A stretch of DNA of 64,000 nt, taken from NCBI GenBank assembly GCA_016858145.1, contig JAEHOE010000122.1, positions 1 through 64,000 of the forward strand, written 5' to 3'. Below, in pieces: positions 46,881-63,270 of this stretch. Numbering within the stretch: position 1 is the stretch's first letter; every line of letters starts with the position of its first letter. Below the pieces are notes generated by a model, which was given only the letters and a program-made list of their open reading frames with translations, did no database searches and was not told the DNA's origin. Made by a program: the position numbers and the translations under genes. The stretch is from Edaphochlamys debaryana (Eukaryota > Chlorophyta > Chlorophyceae > Chlamydomonadales).

Positions 46881-46986
46881 CTATACGTTGACACGTACCG
46901 GGGGCTCGAGTAAGGGGGGTTACACCAGTGCCCTGTCGTGCCTTCTGGCACCCCAGCACAGCCCCCTCGAGGGGATCCTAGGAGGC

Positions 46987-47112
46987 CGCCCACAGCCTCC
47001 TTCCGCCCCGACGTGCTCATGGTGACACTGGGGTCACTGGCCCCGTCGCTGCACCATGTCTCGTATGGACGTATGGTAGCCTCCCAGCCCTGGGTGCAGC
47101 GCCAGTGGCATC
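46987..47112 (+). repeat. Third partial copy of the kinase 5' region
   Basis: CCTCCTTCCGCC...CGTGCTCATGGTGACACTGG, then CACCATGTCTCGTATGG, GTAGCCTCCCAGCCCTGGGT and GCAGCGCCAGTGGCATC repeat the ~90 bp just upstream of the kinase ATG. The copy is more diverged than 46472-46880, and its ATGGCATC has become GTGGCATC. Confidence 0.75.
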
Positions 47113-47589
47113 AGTGACAATCCATTTGGCGAGAGTGGTGACCTCTCGGCCCACGGCTTGAGGAATGGGGCCGCCTGGCTTGCGGCCGTAGTTGCAGCTG
47201 TTGGCCATAGTCGCAAGGCAGTTGAATGGCTCTGCCCCCTGCTGGTCCGGCGGCCGCAGAACCGCTACCGCCTGCCCTGCCGGTGACTAGCGCCTGTCCT
47301 TGTCGAGTGGCATCGACAGACACCGTTGGATGCTCCAGAAAGTTGATTCCTCACAGCCCCAAGTCGCATACAGAAACATGGCAACTCACCATTAACGCTC
47401 TACTCACAGCAGCGCGATCCCTGTCAGCAGCAGACGTGTACTATACCCTCCCCCGCCGGGCACACATGCCGACCACAAGCCGGCCTCGAGCGGCAGTAGC
47501 CAGGGGCCTCCAGAGGACACCAACACAGCTGCCGCTGCGGCCGCAGCTCCATCAAGGGCATAACTGGACGGGAGATCAGGGAAGCTGCC

Positions 47590-48245
47590 GCTTCGGCCGC
47601 TTGCCGCAGGGGCGCAGCTGGAGACAGGTGGGGACAGCGGCTTGGGTGCGGTCCAGCCAGGGTGCCAGCGCGGTACGCCCCACGACAGGGGGAGGCAGTG
47701 GTGGCGGGGGTGCCTACCCCGCTCCGGCCTGGCCGCCTCGGTGCAGCCAGGGGGCGGCGCGAGGCGTGTGGCCCACATGGCGCCGCCTTCCGTGGCAACA
47801 GTGCTGCCACCGGTGACGTGGCTTGCGGTCGGTGCTACTGCGGAGGGCAGGGCAGGGCGAGACTCTTGAGCTGCCAGCGGACCTCTGACGCTCGGACTGT
47901 AGAGAGGGCCAGAGGACACGTTACGGTCGCTGGCCGCAGGGGCGTAGCTGGAGTCAGGTGGGCAGAGCGGCCAGCCAAGCCGCCAGCGCGGTGCGTGCCA
48001 CGGAAGAGGGAGGGCGCCGTTGGGGCAGATGGGGAGGGGGCGCCTACCCCGCTCGGGCCTGCCCGGGGCCTCGCCGCCGCCTCGGTGCAGCTAGTTGTCG
48101 GCACAATGCGTGTGGAGGCACTCCCTCCTTGACAAATACGAGGCCAGCACTAACGTAGCTTGCTGTTTGGTGCAATTGAGGAAGGCGGGGCAGGGCAGGG
48201 CGTGCCTCTGAACTGCCGTCCAACGGCTGACTGGGACTGTACTCT
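47590..48245. repeat. Diverged ~330-bp tandem duplication
   Basis: Two units (about 47590-47920 and 47920-48245) share, in order, CCGCAGGGGCG-AGCTGGAG-CAGGTGG, GCCAGCGCGGT-CG, GGGGGYGCCTACCCCGCTC, CCGCCTCGGTGCAGC and GCTTGC-GT-GGTGC. No long shared reading frame is kept. Possibly remains of a mobile element; no terminal repeats were found. Confidence 0.6.
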
Positions 48246-49148
48246 GGGGCCAGGCGGGCGGGCAGCTTGGCGGTGCAACAAAGTCCAAAGCTCGGCTGAG
48301 CGCTACGCTTGACGCCTCCGGAGCAGCATCACTGCTGCCTGCACCACAGGCTGTCTCCGTAGGCGGAGACGGGGCTGCGGGGAATTGCGGGCCATACATT
48401 GAATTGGGGCGCATAAAGGCTGGGCTAGGAGGTACCCTGGCTTGTGGGGGTCCCCACCCCGGCTCTGCTCCCTGTCCGCTGCTGCGCACCGCCTCCTGCC
48501 TCAGACCGTCAGCGCAAGGCCGCACCCCCGCTGTTGCCATGCCCCGGGCAGCAGGCGACTGGTTCCCCGGGCCGTGCCCTCGCGCACTCGCTTGCCTGGC
48601 ACCCCTGTTCATAACCCCCGCTGTCGCCTGCCGCAGCGTAAGGGCGGGAGGGGACGCGGGAGGGCAACGAGCAGGTGGGACTTTGCGACTTTGCGACAGC
48701 GGTTGGCGTTTCTGCCCTCGTAACTACGAGTGCTCCCGCGGCGCCCTTCTCCAAGACTTCATTTTGATGCAGGCTACGGTTGCTGAGATTGTCTACCCCT
48801 CCCCTCCCGCCCGCTTACCCCAACGTTCCCGCCCGGACTCGGCGTGCCCCCGGGGCCGGTTCGGTGTGAGGCGTGGTCGGTCGTCAGGACGCTCGCACGC
48901 GGCGTCCAGGCCTCGAACACAGGCGTAGGCTCTGCGGGTCTTGTCCGAGAACACTTGTTGACGTGGACCACGTGAGCTAGCTTTCTGTGCGCGGAGAAGG
49001 ATTTCTGCTGACCCTCGCCCCTGCTTGTCGCCTGGTGTGTTACGTTTTTCTCTTCATAGCAGATCTGTTGCACGCAGCGTTACAAGCTCGCGGCAAACCG
49101 AACCGACGCCGGCAAACAAACAACAGTACCCCGGCTCTAACCGCCATA
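48246..49148. other. Spacer before the kinase 5' duplication unit
   Basis: No exon, RNA gene or repeat that I can support. The ORFs here have no recognisable protein features. Confidence 0.35.
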
Positions 49149-49470
49149 CGCAGTGGGGCCACCGTGGGCTGGGCAGCCGTGCATCACGGGAAGCAGCAAG
49201 CATCATTCGGACGGGTAGGCGCGCGGGAAGTCCATGTTTAGGCACACGTCAGCTCGCCATGGGCGCGCTCTGCCCTGACAGCATCTCCGCAGCCGCCCCT
49301 GCTGTCCCGCCCCTTGCTCCTCGCAGCTGCACCAACACCATGACGTAGCGACAGGCCCTCCCTGCCACGCAGATTTCCAGCCTCCTTCCGCCGACGCGCT
49401 CATGGTGACACTGGCTCCCTCGTTACAACACGTCTCGTATGGTAGCCTCCTATCCCTGGGTGCAGCGCCA

Positions 49471-53701
<4,231 letters not shown>

Positions 53702-55682
53702 AGCGGCCCGCCGGGCTGGCCGCGGCGCCGGAACGCGGCCGAGCCCCGGACGCTGGGCGGGCGGGCTCGTGGCCGGGGCTGTTGCCGCCCGCACAGCGCG
53801 TGCGGCGGCGACGGGCCGTGGCCTGGAGCGAGCTGCCTGTGGCGGTCGGGCGGTCCGCGGCACCCGCGCCCATGCATTAATGGGAACGCAACAGGCGTGC
53901 GGCGCGGGCTCGGGAGCCTGGCGCACGCAACCGGGGTGCCGCGCGGGGCCGTGCAACCGCAGTGCGCGGCCGGGAGGGAAGCCAGGGCCTGGGCCGCGCA
54001 GCGCAGGCGTCGGGCACTTGGCGGCTTCACACGAGTGGCATCACCCCTGATCGCGAGGGGCTTTCGGCCTCGGGGGCAGCATCGCTAAATAGCTGGAGAG
54101 CAGGCGCCTTGGCTGAGTGGGCGCATCCTGTGCTCGCCATTCACTGGATCTCAGATGTCAGATCGCTCATTTTTGCGCGCCTGCGCCGCGCGGGGCGCGG
54201 GGGCGCAGCCCGACCACCCGCGCCTTGGCTAAGGGCGTCGGGCCGGGACTGAGTGCGTCTGGACGGATTGCGAGGCGGCGTGGAGGCTGGGAATGCACTA
54301 CCGGCCTGTCGCTCGCGGTGGCGCTTGTCTCTCGTTGCCGCGGAGGATAGGTCAGTAAATCATGCGAGTGCTCGTTCGGCTGTGTCATTGGTCCCGGGAG
54401 CAATCTGGCGCAAGGCCGGCAGGGCGGCGGAGGCACGAGAGGCACGCCCGTCGAATCGTCAACCCCACACTCCATTCCGCATTGCATACGATTCCCGCGC
54501 CGCCTTTGATTAGGGCATCGTATGGGTGTGCCCAGTTTTGTTTGGCGGACGGGGGAAAGGTAGGGATGAGTGGGTCATCGCTGATGTGATGGGGGAAAGA
54601 GGTTAGAGCTGACTAGGGGATGGCAAACCGAACGGCTGCGCCTGCGCTGGAGGCTTTAGCTGGAGTGGAGACGGGGCCGGCACCCCGAGATAAACAAACG
54701 AGTTGTGGGAGAAGTGTTGGCAGGGCGTGCGGTGGTCGCGGGTGTATGTGTGGGAGTGAGCAATGACTTTCGAGGAGCGGTCGGTGGCTGGAATGCCGTG
54801 CCGGTTGAACCGATGTTGCGTTCTTTCCGGGGCCGCTTCGCTGCTCCAGGCTAGCGAGCGGCCAGCGAGCAGAGGCTGCAGGCTTAGAGACTCCCCGGAG
54901 GGTAAGGGTACGGGAGATGTGGATGGCCTTCCCATGTGCTACAGTAGCAGTACCGTGGTGCATACACGTGAGGGTCATTGCAGACCGGATGCCGGGAGCG
55001 GCGTCAGAGTGAGGAGCGGGGTGAGGGGCGCCCCTTTCGCCCCTCGGCCCACTGGAGTGTAAGGCCGGAAGGCTGGTTCGTGGTTCGTTCGACCTCTCCC
55101 ACACCAAGCAATGACACGTTGATGGAACAAGGCTGCGACTGAATCCTGGACGTTCAGCCTCCATGCTCCAGCTTCACACAAAGCTTGCGGGCACTGCAAG
55201 CCTAGGATACGGCCGCAGGCCTGCAGCCTGACCCGGTCAGACGGTGCATGTCCAGGGGTCCAAGCCACACGGATTTCTTTCCTCCTCTCCTTCGCCTTCA
55301 CGCAGTCAGCAGTTCCTATCCCGGTATCTCCCATCCGTCCGCAGGTGTGTCCAAATGACAGCGGACACAACAGCCGCTCTGGATGGATGCCACCGACCCC
55401 AGCGGTGGCTCTACTGTCGCCAGCTCCGACCGAAGCCAGCGCAAATAAGCTATCTTAAGCTCCGCCCTTCTGCATCTCCTCCTCATCCAAACCGTATGTA
55501 TGAATAGCCGTGCCCGTCAGGCCCTCCGCGCTTCCCCACCTGCCCACGGCCTGCACTCTCAGCTCTCCTCTCTAGCACTCCTCCTGCCCACTAGCTCTCA
55601 TCCGTCCCTAACCTGCCCCTCGCCCGCCCAACCCTGTCTGTCCCCGGAACCCAGAGCACACGAAGCAATTGGCTATCGCAGC
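53702..55682. other. Convergent spacer between kinase and cytochrome b5 genes
   Basis: Both neighbours end here. TGTAA at 55058-55062 (+) is the first poly(A)-like signal after the kinase stop and would imply a 1.36-kb 3' UTR. No supported exon on either strand. Confidence 0.4.
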
Positions 55683-56714
55683 TCACTTCTTGAGGCTAGC
55701 ATAGTAGAAGTTGATTGCTAGCGCCGCTAGGAGGATGAGGAGGGGCAGGACCACGTGGAAGGCGCGCGTAGCTGCGCCCTTCGGAGCCTCCCGCGCTGCC
55801 GCGTTGGCACTCTTGGGCGGCACCTTGGCGGCAGGTGGTGCGCTGTCGCCGCCCTGCAGGGTGGCGGAGGGCAGCACAGTGGCAGCGTTGGCTTAACCAG
55901 CGCATGACAATCCCGCTTGAGGCTCCTCGAGGACTTGGCATGGGGTGGGCCGGGAAAGGTTGCTAGAGGCCCGAGGCAACGTGGGCTCAGGGCCTTCACG
56001 GAGCCCGGCCGGCTTGCCAGGGCCGGCTGGCCAGGCTGGACTCCCCTCTGATGGACCAAGACCCGTGTCCGCATTGCACATGGCTTTGACCCCTCCCCTC
56101 CACCGCTGTGCAGCGCTGTACCTCGGGGGCGCCCAGAAGCTGCCTTTGGTACCTGCGGCCCCCGCCCCGCTGGGCCTCCCCACCTCGTATTCGCCAATGT
56201 AGTACTTGTCAAGCAGCTTCTTTGCCGAGTTGCTGTGCCCAATCTCCTCAAAGTCCTGGGTCGCGTCCTTGCCTGCGGCGAGGGCACATCGGACAAGCAC
56301 ATCGGGCGGGCAGCGCGTGACAGAAGCGCTGTTGCCTTGGAGCGGCCCCTCACGCACGCCACGGGGCTTTTAGATGGCTGATGCGCGCGTGAGCGCTACA
56401 GGGCCGCGACTGCGACAGCTGGCGCGCGTTTTCTGCGCGGCTGTACCGGTCGCGGAGCCGCGTTGACGCGAATTGGGCCCCCAGATCGCTCCTGCACACC
56501 CCTCTCGCCCCACGTGTGCGCCAGGGTGCATCAGCGAAGCCTGACAGGCGCGACAGGAGGGGAACGCACCCGTCGATGACAGGATGATATCGTAGCCGCC
56601 CGGGTGCTCCTCGAGGAAAGCCGTAACGTCGTAAACCTTGCCGTGGACTACAATCCAGCAGTCCTTGTCCTTGGTGTGTTGCTTAATATCAGCGAGCGCA
56701 TAGGTCTTGGCCAT
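55683..56714 (-). CDS. Tail-anchored cytochrome b5
   Basis: Three exons: 56714-56570, 56272-56184, 55853-55683; 134 residues, phase consistent. The heme domain has CWIVVHGKVYDVTAFLEEHP with HPGG (axial His37), GGYDIIL, and FEEIGHS with the second axial His61; the 24-residue gap between the histidines is canonical. IGEYE closes the fold. A Lys/Ala/Pro-rich linker leads to a C-terminal anchor, AFHVVLPLLILLAALAINFY, ending ASLKK, typical of ER or mitochondrial outer-membrane b5. It passes electrons from NADH/NADPH reductases to desaturases and P450s. It is divergently transcribed from a P450 gene only 315 bp away, so that P450 is the obvious candidate partner. Confidence 0.94.
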
Positions 56715-57029
56715 TTTGATCGACCGCTTTGGTGAGGGCGGGAAAGGCGGGTAGGGGTGTAGCAGCGGCTTTAAGCGGAGCGCAGTGGAGTGTGAAGGTT
56801 CGCTGCAGAGCTGTACCCTCGGCCGCTCAGGATTACTCGCTGCCCAATGATGCTCCCCATCGTCGGGCACCAGCCACACACGACAGACCCAGGCGCTTGC
56901 GTTTAACGAAATAGAGTCCACTCGATACTCAGCACACTCGTTGGCTTTGGGAAAAGGAACGTCAACGCATCCATCACCGTTCTCACCGCGCCGTCTCTCT
57001 CTGGACCCTGGACGCGCGATACTGTTTGT
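56715..57029. promoter_or_regulatory. Shared divergent promoter of cytochrome b5 and P450
   Basis: 315 bp separate the two ATGs (56714 on minus, 57030 on plus), so both 5' UTRs and core promoters must fit here. It contains GCCCAATGATG near 56841-56851, a CCAAT-like word. No other site could be assigned. Confidence 0.55.
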
Positions 57030-60000
57030 ATGAAACCCGTAACAGCGCGGCCGCCAGCGGCTGTGCAGGCACCGCCCAAGCCATTACCCGGGCCAAGGGG
57101 ATTGCCGTGGCTGGGCCAACTACCCGCCTTTTTGAAGACGAAGTTCTTCCCCAAGACCATACTGGAGTGGAGCGAGCAGTATGTGAGCGTTGTTAAGGAG
57201 GGTGTTAGAGGGGGTTGGGGGGGACCGGGGGGGGGGGAACCGCAGGGGGGGGGGCAGAACGGAGGGGGCACAACGGGGCAGAGAGCAAGGGGAGCCTTGG
57301 CGAGACACTCTTGACAACCCGCCTGGTATGGCCTTGGCGGGGCTGCTCGCTGCAACCTGGTACCTCACTTCACACCGCGCAGGACGGCGTGTTCGAGTTC
57401 CAGATTGTGGGCAAGAAGTACATCGTGGTGACAGGTGCGTTAGAACGGACATCCCGGGGTCGGCACTTTGCGACGGTGCAGAGACATGCCTGGCCCTGTG
57501 GGCTCTAGACCTTACAGCGGGCAGGGAGCAGGGGCTTTCTGTCCGAGTCTTGAAACCAGTTGAAAGCCTGAAAGCTTTTACGATTAACCTGCCCCCAGAC
57601 CCCGGCCTCATCCCCCCCATCGTGGGCCGGGGCGGGCCCGGGCTGCCCAAGTCCGACGGCTACGCCATGTGGGACCCCGCCATCAGGCGAGTGTAACGGT
57701 CGGCGGCGGTTGACGTTGACCGTTGGCGGGCGGGCCGTCGGTCGATTGGGCCCCACCTCTGGCCAGGCCCTTGCACATGCGCTGATCCACCCACGCCGAA
57801 ATACCACTGCCCACCCCGATGTCCCCCCACCCCCGCCCCCCGCGCAGCCCCCACACGGGCGTGCAGGGGCTGTTCACGGTGGCGGAGAACACGGACACGT
57901 GGCGGGCGGTACGGCGGGCGTACGGCCCCGCCATGGGTCCAGGCAGCCTGGAGTGAGCGAGCGGTTGCCACGGGGCCGCGGGGCGAGGTCGGGTCACAGG
58001 TTGGAGGTCCAAGGGCTCGGGGCCAGCAGTCCCAGTGCAGCCGCGACTAGACGCCCTGGTCCGGGAGTGTGGGGAGACTTGGGGCTCGGCGTGGCCGCCC
58101 GCCCCATGCCATGGCACGGCTTGGGCCAGTGCCCACGAACCGGCGGGCCGGGGTTCTGGGACCTGGATCCCCCAGCACCCTCGCCCGCCCCGGGTTCTAC
58201 CTCCCTCCACCAGCCCCTGTGCCCGCACCTCCCCCACACACACGCCCCGTCCCCCCAGGTTTCACTACCCCATCGTGCTGGCCTGCATGACTAAGCTGGG
58301 GGCGCACCTGGACCGACTGGCGGCCGAGGGTGGGGCCGTGCGGGCCGTGGGGATGGGTGGGAGGGCGCTTGAGCGTGGATGGGGGTGGATGAAGCTTGGC
58401 AGAGACAGAGAGCCTGTCGAGGGGCACGCCTGAGGAAGGGGTCGGGTCAGGGCGCGGACTAGGCGACGGAGGCAGGCTCGGGGAAAGGAGCCAGGGCCAA
58501 CCGCGCAGCCGTTATTCCGAGTACGGCGTGGAGGCTCGGGTTGTGTGTGTGCGGATCGCGGAGCTGGTGGACAGGGGCAATACCGTAGCGGCCAGGATCT
58601 CCCTGCACCCCAACCGCACCCCACCCACCCGTCCTCACGAAGCCGCTCCGTCGCACAAACCGCGCCTACGCTTCCCTCGGCTCAAGCGAGCAGCCATTCA
58701 CACCCCGCCCCACACCGCCCTCCCAGGCGGCGGCGTGACGCGGCCCCTGGAGGTGAACCGGCTCATCAAGTGCCTGACGCTGGACATGCTAGGCCTGAGC
58801 GCCTTCGGACTGGACTTCGGCTGCCTGGACGACCCGGAGGCGGCCGCACTGCCGCACTACGTGGAGGGGGTAGGGGGGTGGTGAGGGGGGGGTTGAGGGG
58901 TGACCAGGTGCGGGGCGGGGAGTTGAGTTCAATCACCCGCCCGTGCTGGGGTTTGAGCCTGGGAGGTGGGAGCTCGTCTCGCGCTTCCAGGCTTGATTTG
59001 CGTTTACCCGGGGACCCAGGTACACTGACTGCCGGTGGGCGCTACACGAACAGGCCCTAGCTCCCTGAAAAGTGCCAACACACAGCCCGCCCAGCCCACC
59101 CACCCACCGACCATGCACCCCATCCCCGCCCAGGCCATGCGCGAGTGCGGCTGCGCTGACCGGCACGCGGCACGCACCAACACACGCTGAAACACACTCC
59201 CCTCCCCCGCAACCCCCTCTCCCCCGCAACCCGCCAGGCCATGCGCGAGTGCGGCGAGCGGGGCCGGGGCGTGGGCCGCCGCCTGCTGCCCTGGCTGTTC
59301 CAGGAGGAGGTGCGGAGGGGCGAGGCCGCCATGGCCGAGGTGCACCGCGTCGCACGGGTGAGTCATCTGCCGTACCGGATCGGATGTGCTGCTGCCGTAC
59401 CGTACGGCACGGGCTCCGCATCTCGATCCCCATCAATGCCGTGTGGTTGCCGTCTGCCGGGCCCACGACCTCCCACCATCGCGCCCGGCTGGCTAGCTGG
59501 CGGCTCGCCCCACAACCTCCGACCGCTCCCGGGTGTCTCCGCTTCCCTTCTCTCCAACTGCAGGAGGTGTGGGAGGGCATCCGCGCGCAGGGCCCCCCCG
59601 CCCAGGAGGACACGAGCATGGGGGCGCAGCTGCTGCGCTTGGCGGACCCCGCACGAGGTGGGACGAGCACGGGGGGGCAGCGGTTGGTCGTTTGACGTGG
59701 ACGAGCACCCACGGAGGGTGCACCCACGGAGTCCTGGAGAGTGTTCTGGAGGCGGGTGGGCCCAATCGGTCTGGCCGGACCAAGGGGTTGCACGCATGCA
59801 CCCACACAGCCGTGCGTCCACGCAGCGGGCGGAGCGAGTGTGCAGGGGGAGCGGGGGGCTCAGGGCCGTGGCGGGTTCCAGGCCTTGACGCCCAGCGAGC
59901 TTGACCTTAGTGCGGCCCTCGTCCCGTACCGCCAGGATCTGCGGCGCTGAGTGATGAGCAGATCTGCGCCGAGATCGCCACCATCGTGATTGCTGGCTTC

Positions 60001-62373
60001 GAGACGACGGCCAAGTGAGCGCGGAGATTTCGTTGTTGCATGACAATGCGTAGGTCCGAGCGCCGGAATGTGCAAGTAGTAGTTGGCCGAAGCGCGGCAC
60101 TCGGAAGCCTATTGCGCGCAACAATGTCCTGCCCTACACCCTGTCGTACACCCGCAGTACGCTGACGTGGATGATCTTCGGGCTGTACGCCCATGGCGAT
60201 GCGAGCAGGGCGCTGCAGGAGGAGCTGCGGGAGGCGGGTGAGGGGGGTGAGGGGGTGGGTGGGGGGTGGGAAGAGGCAGCGGGGAAGCCCATGCCCCCTG
60301 CCCTGCGATGGCAAGCACGACTTTCCCTCAAACCGAACGCCCCCCTCCGACCCTCCTATGCTGGCTTCCGCGCTCGCAGGCCTCACCGTCCCGCCCTCCG
60401 CCTACGCCTCCACCTCCCCCGCCTCCACCCCTGCCGCCTCTTCCTCGCCCCACACCTCCACCACCTCCTTCCCATCCTCCTCCCCCGCCCGCTACGTGCC
60501 CCGACCCGCCGCGGAGGTCGAGGCGAAGGCGCTGGCCGCCGCCCAGTCAGACCCCTTGGCCGCCGCCTTCCTGGGCCTGCCCGGGTCCTCTGAGGGCCTG
60601 GGGGCCCTGCCCGTACTTGACGCGTACATCCGGGAGTGCCTGCGCATGTACTCCACGGCGCCCAACGGTCTGCTCAAGGTGGGGCTTGGGCCTGGGCTTG
60701 GGCCTGGGTGGCGGTTGCACTTTGTCGCAGGGGTTGGCAGCTCGTTCGGGGTTGGGCCGGCGCTGGGAGCTGGGGATAAGACGAGAACAACTTGGCGACC
60801 CGCTTGGGCTGGGGGCTGGGGATGGGGACGGGGTGGGGGCTGTACTTGTGAGCTTTTGCTGCAATGCTAGTTGTGCCGGCGCGCGCTCTCTCTCTTGGCG
60901 TGGCCGCGGGCCCGCAAGGACGTCATAGCCACCTACCGTCTTCCCAACTTGAAAGGACCGCTACGCCCCCATGAATCGACCTCCCTGCCAGGCGGTGCCC
61001 CGCTCGGGCCCACCGGCCCGCATCGGGCCCTACGAGGCCCCGCCCGGGTCCACCGTTTGGATCCCGTTCTGGTCGCTGCACATGTCGGCGCTCAACTGGG
61101 ACGCGCCGTACGACTTCCGGCTGGTACGAACAAGCGCTTAGCGGTTGTAGGCGTCCTCCCGCCGAGGCTGGAGCTGATACCGCTCGACTTGAGATTCTGA
61201 TCTGCGGTTAGCGGTTGGCGGTCCTCCTCCCTTCAATGTAAACCCACACCGGTCCGTTCGCTCCACCCGTTGCATCTTGCAGGACCGCTGGCTTGGGCAC
61301 GACCCCCGCACGGCAGGCGCCATCAGTGCCTCCCGCTGCCCCGTGGCAACCGTCACCAACGCCATCCGCGCCGCCACCGGCGCCGTCCCCATCTCACCAT
61401 CACCAACCTCCTCTGCCCCTGAGCCTGTTTCCGGGGCCTCCACCTCGACCGCCGGCCCCTCCGCAACCGCCGCCGCCGCCACGTCAGCAGCGGCGGTTGC
61501 TGGAAGCCGTACGGTGGCGGCGGCGGCGGCTGTCATGGAGCGGCCGGGGCGCTCGGCCCTGGGCAGCGGGTCTGACTCGGGCTCCGGGTCTGACTCCGAG
61601 GCCCCCGGCTCCTCGTCTTCCAACGGCGCTGCGAGGAACGGCCGCCGCTCCCAAGGTGCGCGCACGCCTTAAGCTTGCCCGCTCTAGGGTCTCTGCCTCC
61701 AGCGCCGGTTTGCGCGGCCTCGGTCGCTTACCGCTAGCGTCCACACTTCGTCCACAACCGAACATTGTGATCTTCGACACGTGGTGCGTAGCACCTCAGA
61801 CCCCACACCCCACACCCCACACCCCACACACCCGCCCCCGGCGTCCGCAGGCGCCGGCGCGGGCCCCAGCGGCCGCGCCATCCGCTACATGCCGTTCGGG
61901 GACGGCGCGCGCAACTGCGTGGGGCAGCACCTGGGCATGCTACAGCTCAAGGTGGGGGGCCGATCTGCCTTTAGTTCGTAGATGCGTCCTGAAAGGAAGG
62001 TCTAGACTTGTCAGGAGACCCTCGCATGAGGGCCGCTGTGTGTGCGGCTGCGCCTGGAGGGGGCCGGGATGGGGGTTCGGGTGCCGAGTCCGGGCCCCAG
62101 AGGCGGTGGGGCTCTGCGAGGGAGGACCCAGCTGGCAGCTGTCAGGCCTCCCAACTCCATTCCCTCGCCCCCCCCACCCCGTCTCCCGACTCACCGCCAA
62201 CCGTCAACCGCCTCCAACCGCCGCAGGTGGTTGTGTCGTACCTGGCGTCCCGGTACGAGTGGGCCCTGGACGAGGGGGAGATGGGGGGCGTGGCGGGGGC
62301 GCTGGGGCGGCAGCGGGTCAACCTGCTGCTCGAGGTTGAGGGGGGCATGTGGATGACGGCCAGGCCCAGGTAG
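57030..62373 (+). CDS. Cytochrome P450
   Basis: Fifteen exons: 57030-57182, 57383-57434, 57599-57686, 57848-57952, 58259-58329, 58727-58869, 59238-59357, 59564-59657, 59936-60014, 60158-60237, 60380-60678, 60992-61123, 61283-61655, 61851-61951, 62227-62373; 678 residues. Family marks: Pro-rich PPKPLPGPRGLPWLG near the N terminus, C-helix WRAVRRAYGP, I-helix AGFETT (295-300), K-helix ECLR (Glu414, Arg417), APYDFRLDRW, and the heme loop FGDGARNCVG with thiolate Cys619. A heme monooxygenase; substrate unknown. At 678 residues it is longer than the usual ~500 because of two low-complexity inserts, before the K-helix (exon 11) and between the meander and heme loop (exon 13, Ser/Ala/Gly-rich). No N-terminal membrane anchor is seen: the Pro-rich hinge starts about residue 8. 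Exon 3 ends at CAG|GCGAGT, a GC-AG intron; no GT there keeps phase. Confidence 0.9.
58645..58706. repeat. Dispersed intronic repeat, copy 3 of 3
   Basis: CCGCGCCTACGCTTCCCTCG, GCTCAAGCGAGCAGCCATTC and ACACC in P450 intron 5, closest to the copy at 12497-12572. Confidence 0.65.
59127..59156 (+). repeat. Acceptor echo of P450 exon 7
   Basis: CCCAG|GCCATGCGCGAGTGCGGC at 59130-59151 repeats the acceptor and first 18 nt of exon 7 (real start 59238), 104 bp upstream. Confidence 0.8.
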
Positions 62374-63270
62374 GCCCTTGGGTGGGCCCAGGGTGGGCCC
62401 AGGTAGGCCCAGGCAGGTCCAGAAGGGGATGCGGGTTTGGAAGATTCGTGGCAGGTGTGTGTGCAGGTGGTAGCGGTCCTCGAGGTGAGGGTCCGCGCTT
62501 GAAAAGGAGCCGAGCGGCGTGAGACGGGTGCGGTGAGCGAGCTCGGACCGGCTGAGGCAGGGATAGGGGCAGGCGGGGCAACCTGCCTTGCTGTTGACAG
62601 AAGGCCAAGGCAGGGTCATGTGGGAGAGCCCGGTAAGGGCCAGGCGGTGCACGGAGGGGCCTGCTGTGAAGCGGGTCGCCAAATGAAGGGCAGGCATGTG
62701 GGCAGGGCGCAGCAGGTGCTCAGGCATGAGCCCCGTTGAAGGGCGCTCGGACGCACGGTACCGTGGTAGAGGCTCGTAGTGAACTGATGAGGCTGTAACG
62801 TCTCTATGTGATGATTGGACTCCCGGTGGCCCTGTGGCCTAATTGGCGAGTATGCTATTGCTGGGGAGCCCCTTGCAAGCTGAGGCACGCACGTGGGATT
62901 GCGGTGCAACTCCTTATACCCCTTGCCAGCTGGGGGTTCTGTGCTCGCAGGGGCCGTGCAGCGTAGTCCGGACGACGACGAAGGGGGATGCAGCTGAACG
63001 CAACTAGGCCAGCTGGGGGGCAGGCACATTGGAGTGTCCTGAAGGGCCTTACAGGGATTGACGGTGCAATGTTGGGCCCACCGCAACGCAGCCCGTCACA
63101 CAACCCCGTCGTCCCGCCAAGCGCACGCACATGCCGGTCCTCTACTTCTCCACAATATCACTCACAACGTGCTTGACAGCTACGGCGCGTGGCCGTGTCT
63201 AGTGTACAGCGCTGTTGAGTTCAAAAGCCTAGATAGGGGCATAGCGCATAGGGTGCGAGCAGGGGTCTCC
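62374..63270. other. Convergent spacer with poly(A) signals of both neighbours
   Basis: TGTAA at 62794-62798 (+) fits the P450 gene, 421 nt after its stop. TTACA at 63049-63053 (TGTAA on minus) fits the small secreted protein gene, about 220 nt after its stop. GGCCCAGGTAGGCCCAGG-like short repeats are at 62362-62420. No exon seen. Confidence 0.5.

Noticed and set aside
46526..47020. Minus-strand ORF of 164 codons and its near twin at 49203-49577
   Set aside because: They exist in two copies only because the kinase 5' region is duplicated; they run antisense to the real first exon.
54096..54175. tRNA-like start (GCGCCTTGGCTGAGTGG)
   Set aside because: The D-arm-like word is not followed by a proper anticodon stem, T-arm (GTTCGA) or acceptor pairing.
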